Below, piece by piece: positions 29,201 to 37,558 of a DNA stretch of 64,000 nt; the first letter of the stretch is position 1; each line of letters begins with the position of its first letter. A model generated the notes under the pieces. It ran no database searches. It saw only the letters and a program-made list of their open reading frames with translations, and had not been told where the DNA came from. The translations under genes and the position numbers were made by a program. Source of the DNA: Paenibacillus melissococcoides (GTDB lineage: Bacteria > Bacillota > Bacilli > Paenibacillales > Paenibacillaceae); assembly GCA_944800085.1 (NCBI GenBank), contig CALYLO010000001.1:253501-317500 (forward strand). Reading direction: 5' to 3'.

Positions 29201-29630
29201 AGAAGAGGAAGCGGGGGCGCATGCGAGCGGGCACGCATCGAACGATCAGCTGCTGGCAGGCAAGCGCATCCTGCTCGTCGATGACGATGTGCGCAACGTG
29301 TTCGCCCTGTCCAGCGTGCTGGAACAGTACGATATGGACATCGTCTACGCGGAGAATGGCAAAGAAGCCATCGAGGCGTTGACCGCGGATCCGGAGCATT
29401 TCGACCTGGTCCTGATGGACATGATGATGCCGGAAATGGACGGCTACGAGGCGATGCGCCTCATTCGGGAGATGCCTGCGTTCGAGAAGCTCCCGATCAT
29501 TGCCCTGACCGCCAAGGCGATGAAGGAAGATCGCAATAAATGCATTGAAGCCGGGGCTTCCGACTATGTGAGCAAGCCGTTCCAGAAGGATCAACTGCTG
29601 TCGCTGATGCGGGTCTGGCTGTACAAGTAG
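26205..29630 (+). CDS. Hybrid sensor histidine kinase, HAMP-GAF-HK-REC-REC (RsbK-like)
   Basis: A 1141-aa membrane kinase. Two transmembrane helices (about 7-27 and 187-210) bracket a helical outside domain of CHASE3 or four-helix-bundle type. Then come HAMP (about 210-262), GAF (about 295-435), a Glu/Gln-rich coiled coil (about 440-545), HisKA with H553 in NMSHELRTPL, HATPase (about 650-775; GGAGLGLSISREL), an Ala/Ser-rich linker, and two receiver domains with acceptors D927 and D1072. It most likely drives the RsbY-like phosphatase. TTG 26205 follows GAGGGGGAG. Confidence 0.92.
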   Translation: MKLRTKLIIGYVMLMIIILALGWYSFARMGGLKQDLDHFYRDSFQKVELALTTRDDANAIARDLVTELLNPDKADQTGREVLDKVDGYKERINRSLEELTRKAAKAEEKQMVEASLHDWGRYDQFVTDAIRLSMENEYEQANQLRNEYGLDYQNDLLNSLGDLARYHEAVMEDQVTAATETYEAALTWTAVIMLLGIVVTAAVMLWVIPSVTRNLNTMSVMIRSLARGRMRVIQKLEPHTNDEIGEVIHVFKQMAEDVERRKRSEEQFRLVQEEQAWMDANVARVTELWNGVTTLNQVGETFVSEFVPTLGAQYGALYIRDDLKNPDWLHLCGAYAAAGGLQAETGFRVGEGLVGQCAQDEEPIYIHDLKNSSLRIQSGICDTEPMELIVYPIIFESTVIAVLELASVSPLSRKEQQLMEQLADKLGVIIHTISGRLRVEELLRESQALTEELQCQSEELLTQQEEMRRSNEHLEAQTEALKRSEEMLQRQQEELEHYNTELIAKTRALEEQMLATQEKNEELESARKELERQALQLALASKYKSEFLANMSHELRTPLNSLLVLSQLLSENKEGNLQQKQIEYARTIHRSGSDLLKMIDEILDLSKVDAGKMQLNYEKVHLSELTAYIRDSFSEIASQKGLRLDVHMDENVPDSLVTDGHRVMQIIRNLMSNAVKFTNRGSVAFHIGMAEEEEIPALLRKEGMPFFALRVSDTGIGIPKEKQDLIFEAFQQLDGTTSRKYGGAGLGLSISRELARLLGGALAVESKEEEGSTFTFYLPVQATRQPEAAEGSVRLIEHWNEKAMASAAAESSAAAGSSPAAGSSEAHPEAEQRDDETAASPDRTWKTWHREWDNAVRHEAAAAAEQKRERVWPLERKKLLIVEDDGPQRQSLIALIEGADVEVHAVSTGTEALKSLADTKYDGLVLDLLLPDMNGFELLDSMGAHEELRKVPVIVYTGKLLDKKEELELKKRARSIIIKDVKSPERLLQETMLLLNRPGEEEAGAHASGHASNDQLLAGKRILLVDDDVRNVFALSSVLEQYDMDIVYAENGKEAIEALTADPEHFDLVLMDMMMPEMDGYEAMRLIREMPAFEKLPIIALTAKAMKEDRNKCIEAGASDYVSKPFQKDQLLSLMRVWLYK

Positions 29631-29675
29631 ACGGAATTATCTTTTCAAGATGACACAGACATGAAGGAGCAGGGG

Positions 29676-30548
29676 ATGGAGATGAGAGGCAGAGAAACCG
29701 AAGGGAACCGCGAGGGACGGCGCCCCCAGGATTCGGATCGGGAGAGAGTAGAAATCGAGCTGCTCCTGGAAGGAATTTATCGGGTCTATGGTTACGATTT
29801 TCGGGAGTATGCCTTTCCTTCTCTCCAGCGGCGGATCTGGCATCAAGTATATGCCGAGCAGGCGGAGACGATCTCCGAATTGCAAAGCCGCGTGCTTCAT
29901 AACCGGGACAGCCTGCAGCGGCTCGTGCACAGCCTGTCCATTCCGGTGACGGAGATGTTCCGCGATCCCCAGATGTTCGGCGCATTCCGCCGCACCGTCG
30001 TCCCTCTGCTTCGAACCTATCCGTACATCCGCATCTGGCATGCCGGCTGCTCGACGGGGGAGGAGGTCTACTCGATGGCCATCCTTCTTCACGAGGAAGG
30101 GCTGTACGAGAAGACGAGGCTGTATGCGACCGATATGAATTCGCGTTCGCTGCGCATCGCCAAGGAAGGCATCTGTCCCTTGGACAAAATGAAATTGTAC
30201 ACCAAAAACTATATGGAAGCGGGCGGCACCCGTTCCTTCTCCGAATATTACACCGCTTCCGGAGAAGGAGTCGTCATTCATCCCTATTTACGCAAAAACA
30301 TTATTTTTGCCGAGCATAATCTGGCGACGGACCGTTCCTTCAACGAGTTCAATGTCATTCTCTGCCGCAATGTCATGATCTATTTCAACGAACCGCTGCG
30401 CAATCGGGTGCATGAGCTGTTCTACGAGAGTCTCGCCCCGCTGGGCGTGCTCATTGTCGGCGCCAAGGAATCGCTGCATTTTACAGTGCATGAAGCGTGC
30501 TATGAGGAGATGGGCCGGAACGAGAAGATTTATCGCAAAATACGGTAG
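29676..30548 (+). CDS. CheR-type methyltransferase (RsbM-like)
   Basis: A 290-aa SAM-dependent protein-glutamate methyltransferase. The N-terminal CheR_N helices (about residues 25-80) precede the catalytic domain with [19 protein letters not shown] (SAM-binding motif I) and [15 protein letters not shown] 29676 lies 6 bp after AAGGAG; an in-frame ATG at 29661 is the alternative. There are no chemotaxis genes nearby. In B. cereus the equivalent, RsbM, methylates the kinase RsbK and damps SigB; the same role is inferred here, with the kinase coiled coil as a likely target. Confidence 0.88.
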   Translation: MEMRGRETEGNREGRRPQDSDRERVEIELLLEGIYRVYGYDFREYAFPSLQRRIWHQVYAEQAETISELQSRVLHNRDSLQRLVHSLSIPVTEMFRDPQMFGAFRRTVVPLLRTYPYIRIWHAGCSTGEEVYSMAILLHEEGLYEKTRLYATDMNSRSLRIAKEGICPLDKMKLYTKNYMEAGGTRSFSEYYTASGEGVVIHPYLRKNIIFAEHNLATDRSFNEFNVILCRNVMIYFNEPLRNRVHELFYESLAPLGVLIVGAKESLHFTVHEACYEEMGRNEKIYRKIR

Positions 30549-30559
30549 GAGGTATACGG

Positions 30560-31774
30560 ATGGCTGCCTTGGAACCGATAAATATACTGCTGGTCGATGA
30601 CCGGCCTGAAAATTTGCTGGCGCTGGAGGCGGTCCTGTCGGAAGAAAGCTACCGGCTCGTCAAGGCGACGTCGGGCGAGGAAGCCTTGCGCCATCTGATG
30701 AAGAGCGAATTCGCGGTCATCGTCCTCGACGTTCAAATGCCCGGCATGGACGGCATCGAGACCGCCAAGTGGATTAAAGCGCGGGAAAAGACGAAAAACA
30801 TCCCGATCATTTTCGTATCCGCCAATTACAAAGAGACCGAGCATCTCTTTGCCGGCTATTCGGCCGGCGGGGTGGATTACATGATCAAGCCGTTCGTCCC
30901 CCATATTCTCAAATCCAAAATTCACAGCTTCGTCGGCATGTTCCTGGCGCAGAAGCGCCTCCAATCGCAGAAGATGCTCCTTCACCAGAAGACGCAGGAG
31001 CTGGAGCGGATGAACCGCGAGCTGGCTGCGGCCAAGGAGGCCGCCGAACGCGCCGCTCTCGCCCGCACGCAGTTCCTGGCGATGATGAGCCATGAGATCC
31101 GCACCCCGATGAACGGAGTGCTCGGGATGGTCGATCTGCTGATGGATACCGAGCTCACTCCCGAGCAGGGGAATTATGCCGAGATGATCCGGAAGAGCGC
31201 GGATGCGCTCATTCGGACGATCAACAACATCCTCGACTTCACGAAGATGGAGTCGGGCAAGCTGGAGCTGGACGAATTCCCGTTTGACTGCCAATCGCTC
31301 GTCTCGGAAGTGTATGAGCTGTTCACGCCGGAAGCGAGCAAGCGCGATCTGAAGCTGACGTACACGATTGCGCCCGACGTGCCGAATTGTCTCTACGGCG
31401 ACATGTTCTGGCTGCGGCAGATTCTCGTCAACCTGGTCGGGAACGCCGTCAAATTCACGGACCGCGGCGAGGTCGAGATCCGCATTTCCCTTCTGCCGGA
31501 GCGGCGGCAAGAGGAGGACCAGGAACGGGTGAAGGTCCAATTTGAAGTGAAGGATTCGGGCGTCGGCATTCCCGAGGCTAAAATGGACAGGCTGTTTCAG
31601 CCGTTCTCCCAACTGGATTCCTCGATGAACCGCAAATATGGCGGGAGCGGCCTCGGGCTGGCGATCTGCCAATCGCTCGTCCACATGATGAAGGGAGATA
31701 TCCGCACCGTTCCGGTAGAGGAAGGGGCGTTGTTCGTGTTCCATGTATGGCTGGGGACATGCGAGGAGCAATAG
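30560..31774 (+). CDS. Cytosolic REC-histidine kinase
   Basis: A 404-aa protein with a receiver domain first (residues 6-125, acceptor D57), a coiled coil (about 130-168), then HisKA (H178 in [12 protein letters not shown]) and HATPase with [20 protein letters not shown] and GGSGLGLAI. There is no membrane segment or other sensor, so its input is probably phosphorylation of its own receiver by the large kinase, making a relay. It follows the methyltransferase by 11 bp. I know of no counterpart in the B. cereus rsbKMY set. Confidence 0.9.
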   Translation: MAALEPINILLVDDRPENLLALEAVLSEESYRLVKATSGEEALRHLMKSEFAVIVLDVQMPGMDGIETAKWIKAREKTKNIPIIFVSANYKETEHLFAGYSAGGVDYMIKPFVPHILKSKIHSFVGMFLAQKRLQSQKMLLHQKTQELERMNRELAAAKEAAERAALARTQFLAMMSHEIRTPMNGVLGMVDLLMDTELTPEQGNYAEMIRKSADALIRTINNILDFTKMESGKLELDEFPFDCQSLVSEVYELFTPEASKRDLKLTYTIAPDVPNCLYGDMFWLRQILVNLVGNAVKFTDRGEVEIRISLLPERRQEEDQERVKVQFEVKDSGVGIPEAKMDRLFQPFSQLDSSMNRKYGGSGLGLAICQSLVHMMKGDIRTVPVEEGALFVFHVWLGTCEEQ

Positions 31775-31817
31775 GATTCGTTTCGATGTTTCGGGCCCGC
31801 GCATTTCGGTTATTTAG

Positions 31818-31841
31818 GTTACAGTGAGGGCATAAGGATAG
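31818..31841 (+). promoter_or_regulatory. Candidate SigB-type promoter before rsbV
   Basis: GTTACA (within AGGTTACA), 12 bp, GGATAG, about 33 bp before the rsbV start. An autoregulatory promoter in this place is the rule in Bacillus, Listeria and Staphylococcus. Confidence 0.5.
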
Positions 31842-31873
31842 AACCTAGAAGTCGTGAGTTAGGAGAGGAAGCT

Positions 31874-32194
31874 ATGAACGGCAACAAATTCAAAGTAACG
31901 ACGCAGCAAGAGGAACATCAAGTGACAGCGCGCTTGCAAGGGGATCTGGACCTGGCAGCCGCGGGGGAGTTCCGCAGCCTGCTGGAGCCGATAGTCAATG
32001 ACCCGGCACTGGATTTGACGCTCGATTTGGAGAAGCTCACTTATATCGACAGCACCGGAATCGGAATTCTCATCTCCGTGCTGAAGCTTCGGAAGGAGCA
32101 GCAAGCGCAGTTCCGTATCGTTCACGTGCCGCAGCAGATTCAGAAGCTGTTCCATATGACGGGGATCTCCAAGTTTTTGACACCGAACGCCTAA
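31874..32194 (+). CDS. rsbV: Anti-anti-sigma factor, STAS domain (RsbV)
   Basis: A 106-aa STAS protein. The phosphorylatable Ser is S60 in YIDSTGIGILISVL, the exact RsbV/SpoIIAA motif. Unphosphorylated it binds the anti-sigma kinase and frees SigB; the phosphatase encoded upstream would reset it. ATG 31874 follows AGGAGAGGAAG. It is the first of three tightly spaced genes (rsbV-rsbW-sigB). Confidence 0.92.
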   Translation: MNGNKFKVTTQQEEHQVTARLQGDLDLAAAGEFRSLLEPIVNDPALDLTLDLEKLTYIDSTGIGILISVLKLRKEQQAQFRIVHVPQQIQKLFHMTGISKFLTPNA

Positions 32195-32223
32195 ATTTAT
32201 GGAAATATGAAAGGGAATGACTT

Positions 32224-32682
32224 ATGGCAAATGACAGAGATCGGAAGCAAATCAAATTAATTCTGCCTGCGCAAGCGGCTTATGTCGATCTGGCCCGTCT
32301 GACGCTGTACGGCATTGCAAGCCGAATCGGCTTCTCTTACGAGGACATCGAGGATATGAAGGTCGCCATCTCCGAGGCCTGCAACAACGCGGTACTATAT
32401 GCTTACCGCACGACGCAAGGGATGGTCGAAATCATTTTCGAGGAGGGGCCTGACGAGATTGGCATCATGGTCAAGGACGAGGGCGGCAGCTTCGATGCGG
32501 ACAGCAAGACGAGCGGCTTGCGCGGGTGGCATGACAAGAGCCTGGACGAGGTAGAAGCCGGGGGGCTCGGGTTCTACCTGATGCAGGCGCTGATGGATGA
32601 TGTGGAAGTGATGAGCACGGAGGGACGAGGCACCGTTGTCAAAATGCGCAAGCGACTTTTGAAAAGCGGAGAACTGGTATGA
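32224..32682 (+). CDS. rsbW: Anti-sigma factor / serine kinase (RsbW)
   Basis: A 152-aa HATPase_c kinase. N-box ISEACNNAVLYAY, G1 box VKDEGGSFD, and the C-terminal box GGLGFYLMQALMDDVEV are present. RsbW binds SigB when RsbV is phosphorylated, and phosphorylates RsbV. Its stop overlaps the sigB start (ATGA), so the two proteins are made in proportion. Confidence 0.92.
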   Translation: MANDRDRKQIKLILPAQAAYVDLARLTLYGIASRIGFSYEDIEDMKVAISEACNNAVLYAYRTTQGMVEIIFEEGPDEIGIMVKDEGGSFDADSKTSGLRGWHDKSLDEVEAGGLGFYLMQALMDDVEVMSTEGRGTVVKMRKRLLKSGELV

Positions 32683-33449
32683 GCGCCCCCTCCCGGCATG
32701 GAACAGCCGAAGATGCGGTTCAGCTCATCAGCGCTTATCAGAAGACGCAAGACAACGATATCGCCACGATCCTCATCCAAAAGTACGAGCCCATGGTCAA
32801 GATGGCCGCCGGCAAAATTTCGCGCAACCGTCCCGATTTGTACGAAGACCTGATGCAGGTCGGCAATATGGCATTGATTCGCTTGCTCCAGCAGTTCGAC
32901 AGCTCCTTGGGCGTGCCCTTCGAAGCTTATGCGATGAAGAGCATGATCGGTCATATGAAAAATTTTCTCCGGGACAAGTCGTGGTATATTCAAGTGCCGC
33001 GGCGAATCAAGGAGAAGGGCGCTCTCATTCAGCAGACGATCGACGAATTGACCGTTCAGCTGGAACGTTCGCCGAACGTGGAGGAGATTGCGGAGCGGCT
33101 GGAATTATCCGTGGAGGAGACCGTCGAAGTATTGGCGGGCCGGGAATGCTATCACTATGTGTCGCTGGACACGCCATTGTCGCAGGAAGAGAGCGCGGCG
33201 ACGCTGGGGGAGCTGATCAGCTCGGACAGCGACGATTACGAAGCCGTCGAGCGGCGGATGGATCTGAGCGATGCGATGGCAGCGCTTAAAGCGGAAGAGC
33301 GGCAGGTGCTTGCCCTGGTCTTCGAGGAAGGGCTGTCCCAGCGCGCGGCCGCCGAACGGCTCGGGGTATCCCAGATGAGCGTCTCCCGGATTCAACGCAG
33401 GGCCACGGACAAGCTCCGGCATATTCTATCCTCCCGCTATGACGGATAG
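32679..33449 (+). CDS. sigB: RNA polymerase sigma factor SigB (SigB/F/G family)
   Basis: A 256-aa sigma-70 family factor of usual SigB length. Region 2 contains DLMQVGNMALIRLLQQFD and the -10-binding EAYAMKSMIGHMKNFLRD helix; region 3 begins VPRRIKEKGALIQ; region 4 has the helix-turn-helix LSQRAAAERLGVSQMSVSRIQRRA. No spore sigma neighbours (spoIIAA/AB) are present, and the upstream phosphatase and kinases fit SigB, not SigF. It would direct polymerase to GTTT-N-GGGWAW promoters under stress. Confidence 0.92.
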   Translation: MSAPSRHGTAEDAVQLISAYQKTQDNDIATILIQKYEPMVKMAAGKISRNRPDLYEDLMQVGNMALIRLLQQFDSSLGVPFEAYAMKSMIGHMKNFLRDKSWYIQVPRRIKEKGALIQQTIDELTVQLERSPNVEEIAERLELSVEETVEVLAGRECYHYVSLDTPLSQEESAATLGELISSDSDDYEAVERRMDLSDAMAALKAEERQVLALVFEEGLSQRAAAERLGVSQMSVSRIQRRATDKLRHILSSRYDG

Positions 33450-33479
33450 CTGTCCTGCGCCTTATGCCGCGGACAGAAC

Positions 33480-33504
33480 GAAGCACGCCTCCAGGGCGTG
33501 CTTC
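33480..33504. terminator. Hairpin between sigB and a convergent gene
   Basis: GAAGCACGCC and GGCGTGCTTC, perfect 10-bp arms with loop TCCAG. The T-run is weak on both strands. Confidence 0.6.
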
Positions 33505-33531
33505 GATGGTTGCTCTTCTCGATGATTCGGG

Positions 33532-33960
33532 TCATCCCCATAACACTCGGTCCGTCATGGCTTGAACCTGTCTCAGCTCCGCTTCGCACGGAGCGATGGC
33601 ATGGAGCAGTTCCGCATCGGAAGCGGGGGGCTCCACGCCGGGAACGCTGAGCTTGCGCTCGAGCTGGGCGCACAGCTTCGACAGGATCGTCCACGCTCTT
33701 GCCTGTATCGCTTCCGGCACAGGCGCGTTGCTCGAGAAGCCCGCCAAGCCGGCTTCGACCTGCAACGCTCCGTTCGCCAGCTTGACAGCCGGAACGGTGA
33801 ACATATGGCTTGCCCTTGCTGTATCAAGCGCCTCGTTCACCAGCCCCAGCACGAAGACTTCCTGCTCGCTGCACTGAATGCCGGTGAAGCCGTGCCGCAA
33901 AAATAATTTGCGCACGGCTTCGGCCTGAGCAGAGACGGGAGGTATCGGCGTCATTCCCAT
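33532..33960 (-). CDS. Hypothetical protein, cotranscribed with the YtxH-like gene
   Basis: A 142-aa protein of no family I recognise. It has no signal peptide or membrane segment, is helix-rich, and contains a pair of conserved-looking Cys (GIQCSEQE and AIAPCEAEL). ATG 33960 follows GGGAGGA and lies 8 bp after the stop of the YtxH-like gene, so the two form an operon and probably share the SigB-like promoter. A stress-related role is inferred from context alone. Confidence 0.6.
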   Translation of the reverse strand: MGMTPIPPVSAQAEAVRKLFLRHGFTGIQCSEQEVFVLGLVNEALDTARASHMFTVPAVKLANGALQVEAGLAGFSSNAPVPEAIQARAWTILSKLCAQLERKLSVPGVEPPASDAELLHAIAPCEAELRQVQAMTDRVLWG

Positions 33961-33968
33961 TCCTCCCG

Positions 33969-34334
33969 TCAGTTCGAGTTCAGCTGACTCGCCACTTCAT
34001 CCGCCACATCGGAAGAAGCTTCCTTCAACTGCGCCGTCGCTTCGGATGCGGCGTCCTTCACGGTAGCCGCCACCTGCTGGGACGCATCCTTCATGCTGTG
34101 CACGACCGCTTCGGCCTTGCTGCCGACCGACTTGACGGCATCGGCGGTCTTCGTGCCGAGATCACAGGCGATATCCTTCGTCTTCTCGCCCACCTTCTGC
34201 GCCGTGTCGCACAGATCGGAACGCAATTCGCGGCCCGACTTCGGTGCCAGCAGCAGGGCAGCCGCCGCGCCGATAATGCCGCCGACGATGGCGCCTTTCA
34301 AAAATCCGTTGGAATTGTTATTATTTTCACTCAC
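33969..34334 (-). CDS. YtxH-domain general stress protein
   Basis: A 121-aa protein with an N-terminal Gly/Ala-rich transmembrane segment (FLKGAIVGGIIGAAAALLLA), then APKSGRELR, the hallmark of the YtxH family, and an amphipathic helical repeat tail with many DA/SE pairs, as in LEA-like stress proteins. GTG 34334 is chosen because AAGGAG lies 9 bp upstream; an ATG at 34358 precedes that site. In B. subtilis ytxH is SigB-dependent, and here a SigB-like promoter lies 47 bp upstream, with sigB next door. Confidence 0.88.
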   Translation of the reverse strand: MSENNNNSNGFLKGAIVGGIIGAAAALLLAPKSGRELRSDLCDTAQKVGEKTKDIACDLGTKTADAVKSVGSKAEAVVHSMKDASQQVAATVKDAASEATAQLKEASSDVADEVASQLNSN

Positions 34335-34380
34335 TATCATCATCTCCTTGTACGTCATTCGTTGCTATCTACCATACGAT

Positions 34381-34405
34381 TACACCAATTTACCGCTTTT
34401 GAAAC
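34381..34405 (-). promoter_or_regulatory. Candidate SigB-type promoter of the YtxH-like gene
   Basis: Minus strand reads GTTTCA, 13 bp, GGTGTA, 47 bp before GTG 34334. Confidence 0.45.
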
Positions 34406-34432
34406 AGGCTGTGCCGAAATTTGATCCCCCAA

Positions 34433-35137
34433 TTACGCACGGCGCTTGCGGTGGATCCATTGCAGCGCGTAAATGCAGGTGGTAAGCCAGACGCCTCCTG
34501 CGCAGAAGCCGGCGATCACATCCGTAGCATAATGCACGCCCAGATAAATCCGGCTCAAGCCGATGGCCAGGATGAGCAGCCCGGTCAGGACGAGAATATA
34601 GGCGGCAGGCCGCCCCCGTTCCTTGCGATGCAGCCAGAGGAGATAGCCAAGCATGCCATAGAACGCGATCGAAGCCATGGAATGGCCGCTCGGGAAGCTG
34701 TATCCGGATTCGACCACCCAGTGCTCCCATGACGGTCTGGCGCGCTGAATCAGGTTTTTGATGATCAGGTTCAGCGTGTAGCTGCCGCCAAGCGCGGCCA
34801 GCAAGCCGAGCGCATCCCAGCGCCGCTTGAATCCCCAGGCGCAAATGCCTGCGCACAGCAGCGAGATGGGGATAATGCCGTGGCTGGAAGCGAGATCGGT
34901 GAACAAGGCTACGGCCTTGGTCAGCCCCGGCGATGCGGCGAGCCGCACCGTATCCGTGACGGCGGCGTCAAATTGTTGAAAGTTGTCCGCGAGTACTCCC
35001 CGAATCAGCACAAAAAGCAGTACGATCAGAATCAGAACGGCAAGGCCGCCCCATAATAGGCTTAATGTGAACATCGCCGTTTCTTTCGGGGAGGGGGCGG
35101 CCGGTTTGTTGCTGGATTGATGATTCATCGCTGTCAT
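34433..35137 (-). CDS. PAP2-family membrane phosphatase
   Basis: A 234-aa integral membrane protein with about five or six helices. The three PAP2 motifs are complete: KNLIQRARP (K-x6-RP), YSFPSGHSMASIA (PSGH) and SRIYLGVHYATDV (SR-x5-H-x3-D). Such enzymes remove phosphate from lipid phosphates, for example undecaprenyl diphosphate, on the outer side of the membrane. ATG 35137 follows AAGGAG. The nearest functional partners cannot be told from context. Confidence 0.88.
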   Translation of the reverse strand: MTAMNHQSSNKPAAPSPKETAMFTLSLLWGGLAVLILIVLLFVLIRGVLADNFQQFDAAVTDTVRLAASPGLTKAVALFTDLASSHGIIPISLLCAGICAWGFKRRWDALGLLAALGGSYTLNLIIKNLIQRARPSWEHWVVESGYSFPSGHSMASIAFYGMLGYLLWLHRKERGRPAAYILVLTGLLILAIGLSRIYLGVHYATDVIAGFCAGGVWLTTCIYALQWIHRKRRA

Positions 35138-35334
35138 GATTTCTCCTTAAGCGGCACACAGGCGGGTGAACACATGCTCTCGCCTGAGGCTGTGTGAATA
35201 TAAATAGACCGAATACAGGAAAGAGCCCCATTATATGAATATCACAAAGCTTCTATCGAATGCAAATAGACCGATAGGCAGCGGCTTCGGAAAGGGATAT
35301 AATTTAGGAAGTGGCTACGAGGAAAGGAAGACCG

Positions 35335-36345
35335 ATGATGAATGAACGACTGATAGAAGAAACGCGCAACGGCTGGCTGGAATGCGAGCATCGGGGCGCG
35401 ATATGCGGCATGGACGAACATGGCCGCATCCGTTATGCTGTAGGGGACACGGCCCGGCCGATGTTTCTCCGTTCGGCAGCCAAGCCGCTGCAGGCGATTC
35501 CGGTCGTGCGAAGCGGAATGCTGGATCATTTCCAGCTTGAGGATCGGGACTTGGCGCTAATGACTGCCTCGCACCGGGGAGAAGCGGCCCATGTCGATAC
35601 GTTAGAGCATGTGATGGAGCATTGCGAGCTTCGCGACGAGGAGCTGATCTGCAGTCCTTCTCTGCCGCTCCATGAGGAATCAAGAGAAGCGCTGCTTCGC
35701 CAGGGCGGAGACCGGCGGCGCATGTACCACAATTGCGCGGGCAAGCATTTCGGCGTGTTGGCCTGGAGCAAGATGGCCGGCATGGACATGGCATCGTATG
35801 CCGATCCCGCGCATCCGGCCCAGCGCCAGATGAGAGACATGATCAGCTACATGTCGGAAGTGCCGCAGGAGGCAATGATTCAAGGCACGGACGGATGCGG
35901 ATTCCCGGTATACGGCATTCCGCTGACCGGTCTGGCGACCGCCTACCTTAAGCTGGCCTGTCCTGATCTGATCGGAGACGCGCCCACGAGGGAAGCCGCG
36001 GCGCGCGTTCGCCGCGCGATGCAGCGCTATCCGTTCCTGGTCGGGGGCACGGACCGGGTCGACTCGCTGCTGATGGAGGATGACAACATCATCGCCAAGG
36101 GCGGGTTCAAAGGGATCTTCGCCTTCGCGCTGACCAAGGAGCGGCTCGGCTTCGCCTTCAAGATCGCCGACGGATCAGATGAAGAGTGGGCGTTGATGAC
36201 TGCCTCCATTCTGGAGCAGATCGGGTACGAGCGCCGGGAGACGGTAGAGCGTCTTCGCAGCCGGATACCGGCGGTGATTCTCAATGACAACGGCCGGCAG
36301 GTCGGGGAACGACGGACCGTCTTCGTGCTGAAGCCGGGAACGTAA
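35335..36345 (+). CDS. L-asparaginase II family protein
   Basis: A 336-aa protein of the asparaginase family first described in Rhizobium (COG4448 type), distinct from the AnsA/AnsB fold. Seen: LRSAAKPLQAIPVV near the N terminus, MTASHRGEAAHVD (Ser and His of the active site), YHNCAGKHFGVLAW and QGTDGCGFPVYGIPL. It hydrolyses asparagine to aspartate and ammonia in the cytosol. ATG 35335 follows GGAAAGGAAG; a GTG at 35311 is in frame but has no such site. It stands alone before cutC, 47 bp away. Confidence 0.85.
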   Translation: MMNERLIEETRNGWLECEHRGAICGMDEHGRIRYAVGDTARPMFLRSAAKPLQAIPVVRSGMLDHFQLEDRDLALMTASHRGEAAHVDTLEHVMEHCELRDEELICSPSLPLHEESREALLRQGGDRRRMYHNCAGKHFGVLAWSKMAGMDMASYADPAHPAQRQMRDMISYMSEVPQEAMIQGTDGCGFPVYGIPLTGLATAYLKLACPDLIGDAPTREAAARVRRAMQRYPFLVGGTDRVDSLLMEDDNIIAKGGFKGIFAFALTKERLGFAFKIADGSDEEWALMTASILEQIGYERRETVERLRSRIPAVILNDNGRQVGERRTVFVLKPGT

Positions 36346-36392
36346 GCGGCTGCAACTGAAGGCGGGAACGCAACATGGAGAGAGGCAGGGTG

Positions 36393-37097
36393 ATGGAGAT
36401 GAAGCAAGTGCTGCTGGAAGTGATAGGGACGACACGGGAAGAGGTGGTGACAGCGGCCCGGAACGGGGCGGATCGAATCGAGTTGATTACCGCCATTACC
36501 GAAGGCGGGCTGACGCCGAGCCTCGGACTTGTGCATGAGGCGGTGGAGGCGGTGGACATTCCGGTCAACGTCATGATCCGGCCGCACAGCCGATCTTTTA
36601 TGTATGATGCGGATGATATGCGAACGATTGTGGCCGATGTGCGGCTCATCCGTTCTACCGGAGCGAACGCGATCGTATTCGGCGCCTTGACGCCGGAAGG
36701 AACGATAGACAAGGCAGCTCTCGAGCAGGTGCTGGAGGCCGCCGACGGCCTGCCGATGACCTTCCATCGGGCCGTGGACGAGACGAGGGACATCTATGAA
36801 GCGCTCGATGTGCTGCTCGGGTATCCTCAGATTACGAGCGTACTGACCTCGGGAGGACAGCCGAGCGCCTTGCAGGCGACCGATGTAATCGCCGAGATGG
36901 TCCGGCGCGCGGAAGGCTCCTCGCTGTCGATTCTGGCCGGCAGCGGGCTTACGGTGGAGTCGGTCGGCGGATTCATTCAGGAGACGGGCGTCCGCCATGT
37001 CCATTTCGGATCGAACGTAAGGCAGGGAACGCGGTCACTGTCGCCGATCGATCCCGAGCGGTTGTCAGGTCTGGCCGAGCTGCTTCGCACAGTATAG
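36393..37097 (+). CDS. cutC: CutC family protein
   Basis: A 234-aa TIM-barrel protein. Diagnostic sequences: LLEVIGTTREEVVTAARNGADRIEL, ITEGGLTPS, VMIRPHSRSF, GALTPEGTID, MTFHRAVDE and VLTSGGQPSALQ. CutC has been linked to copper handling, though direct evidence is mixed. ATG 36393 follows GAGAGGCAGG; an ATG at 36375 is also in frame. It follows the asparaginase gene on the same strand and may be cotranscribed. Confidence 0.9.
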   Translation: MEMKQVLLEVIGTTREEVVTAARNGADRIELITAITEGGLTPSLGLVHEAVEAVDIPVNVMIRPHSRSFMYDADDMRTIVADVRLIRSTGANAIVFGALTPEGTIDKAALEQVLEAADGLPMTFHRAVDETRDIYEALDVLLGYPQITSVLTSGGQPSALQATDVIAEMVRRAEGSSLSILAGSGLTVESVGGFIQETGVRHVHFGSNVRQGTRSLSPIDPERLSGLAELLRTV

Positions 37098-37112
37098 ACG
37101 TCCAATCCCGCC

Positions 37113-37147
37113 CTTGACCGGCTGCCGGACCTGCCGGCCCGGTCAAG
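37113..37147. terminator. Hairpin between cutC and the convergent DUF1128 gene
   Basis: CTTGACCGG and CCGGTCAAG, perfect 9-bp arms around a GC-rich loop; no T-run. Confidence 0.5.
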
Positions 37148-37156
37148 AGCAGGAAC

Positions 37157-37381
37157 TCAGCCCCGGCGCAGGCGGCCGAGCTCGGAGACGAGCGCTTCCA
37201 TTTCGCTAATGCTGTACGATGATTTGCTCATGACGATGTCGTATACATCCTTAATATCGTCATATTGCTCCACGGAGAAGGCGGAGGGCTGCATCGCGGC
37301 TGCCGTCGCCATCTTCAAGCGCCCCTTGATCGCCTCAATCATCAATTCCACGTTCTGCTGCGTTTTTTCATTGGTAATCAT
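37157..37381 (-). CDS. DUF1128 family protein
   Basis: A 74-aa cytosolic helical protein starting MITNEKTQQNVELMIEAIKG and ending SELGRLRRG, the usual size and pattern of DUF1128, a Bacillales family of unknown function. ATG 37381 is 8 bp after CGAGGAGG; the longer open frame upstream has no coding character. It is divergent from yyaC. Confidence 0.85.
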   Translation of the reverse strand: MITNEKTQQNVELMIEAIKGRLKMATAAAMQPSAFSVEQYDDIKDVYDIVMSKSSYSISEMEALVSELGRLRRG

Positions 37382-37494
37382 GCTATTCCTCCTCGAACGG
37401 TTGTGAACAACCTGCTCGTATTGTATCACGAATGCGGTGGAAACTGAACGAACTCCCGGGATGCGCTCCGCGCCAGCTGGCCTGCGGGACAGGC

Positions 37495-37523
37495 TTGGCA
37501 TGGCAGGAAATGTGAAGTACAAT
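37495..37523 (+). promoter_or_regulatory. Candidate SigA promoter of yyaC
   Basis: TTGGCA, 17-bp spacer, TACAAT, with the start codon about 36 bp downstream. Confidence 0.55.
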
Positions 37524-37558
37524 AAGGCATCATGAAGATGAAAAGGAGTACGCAACCG

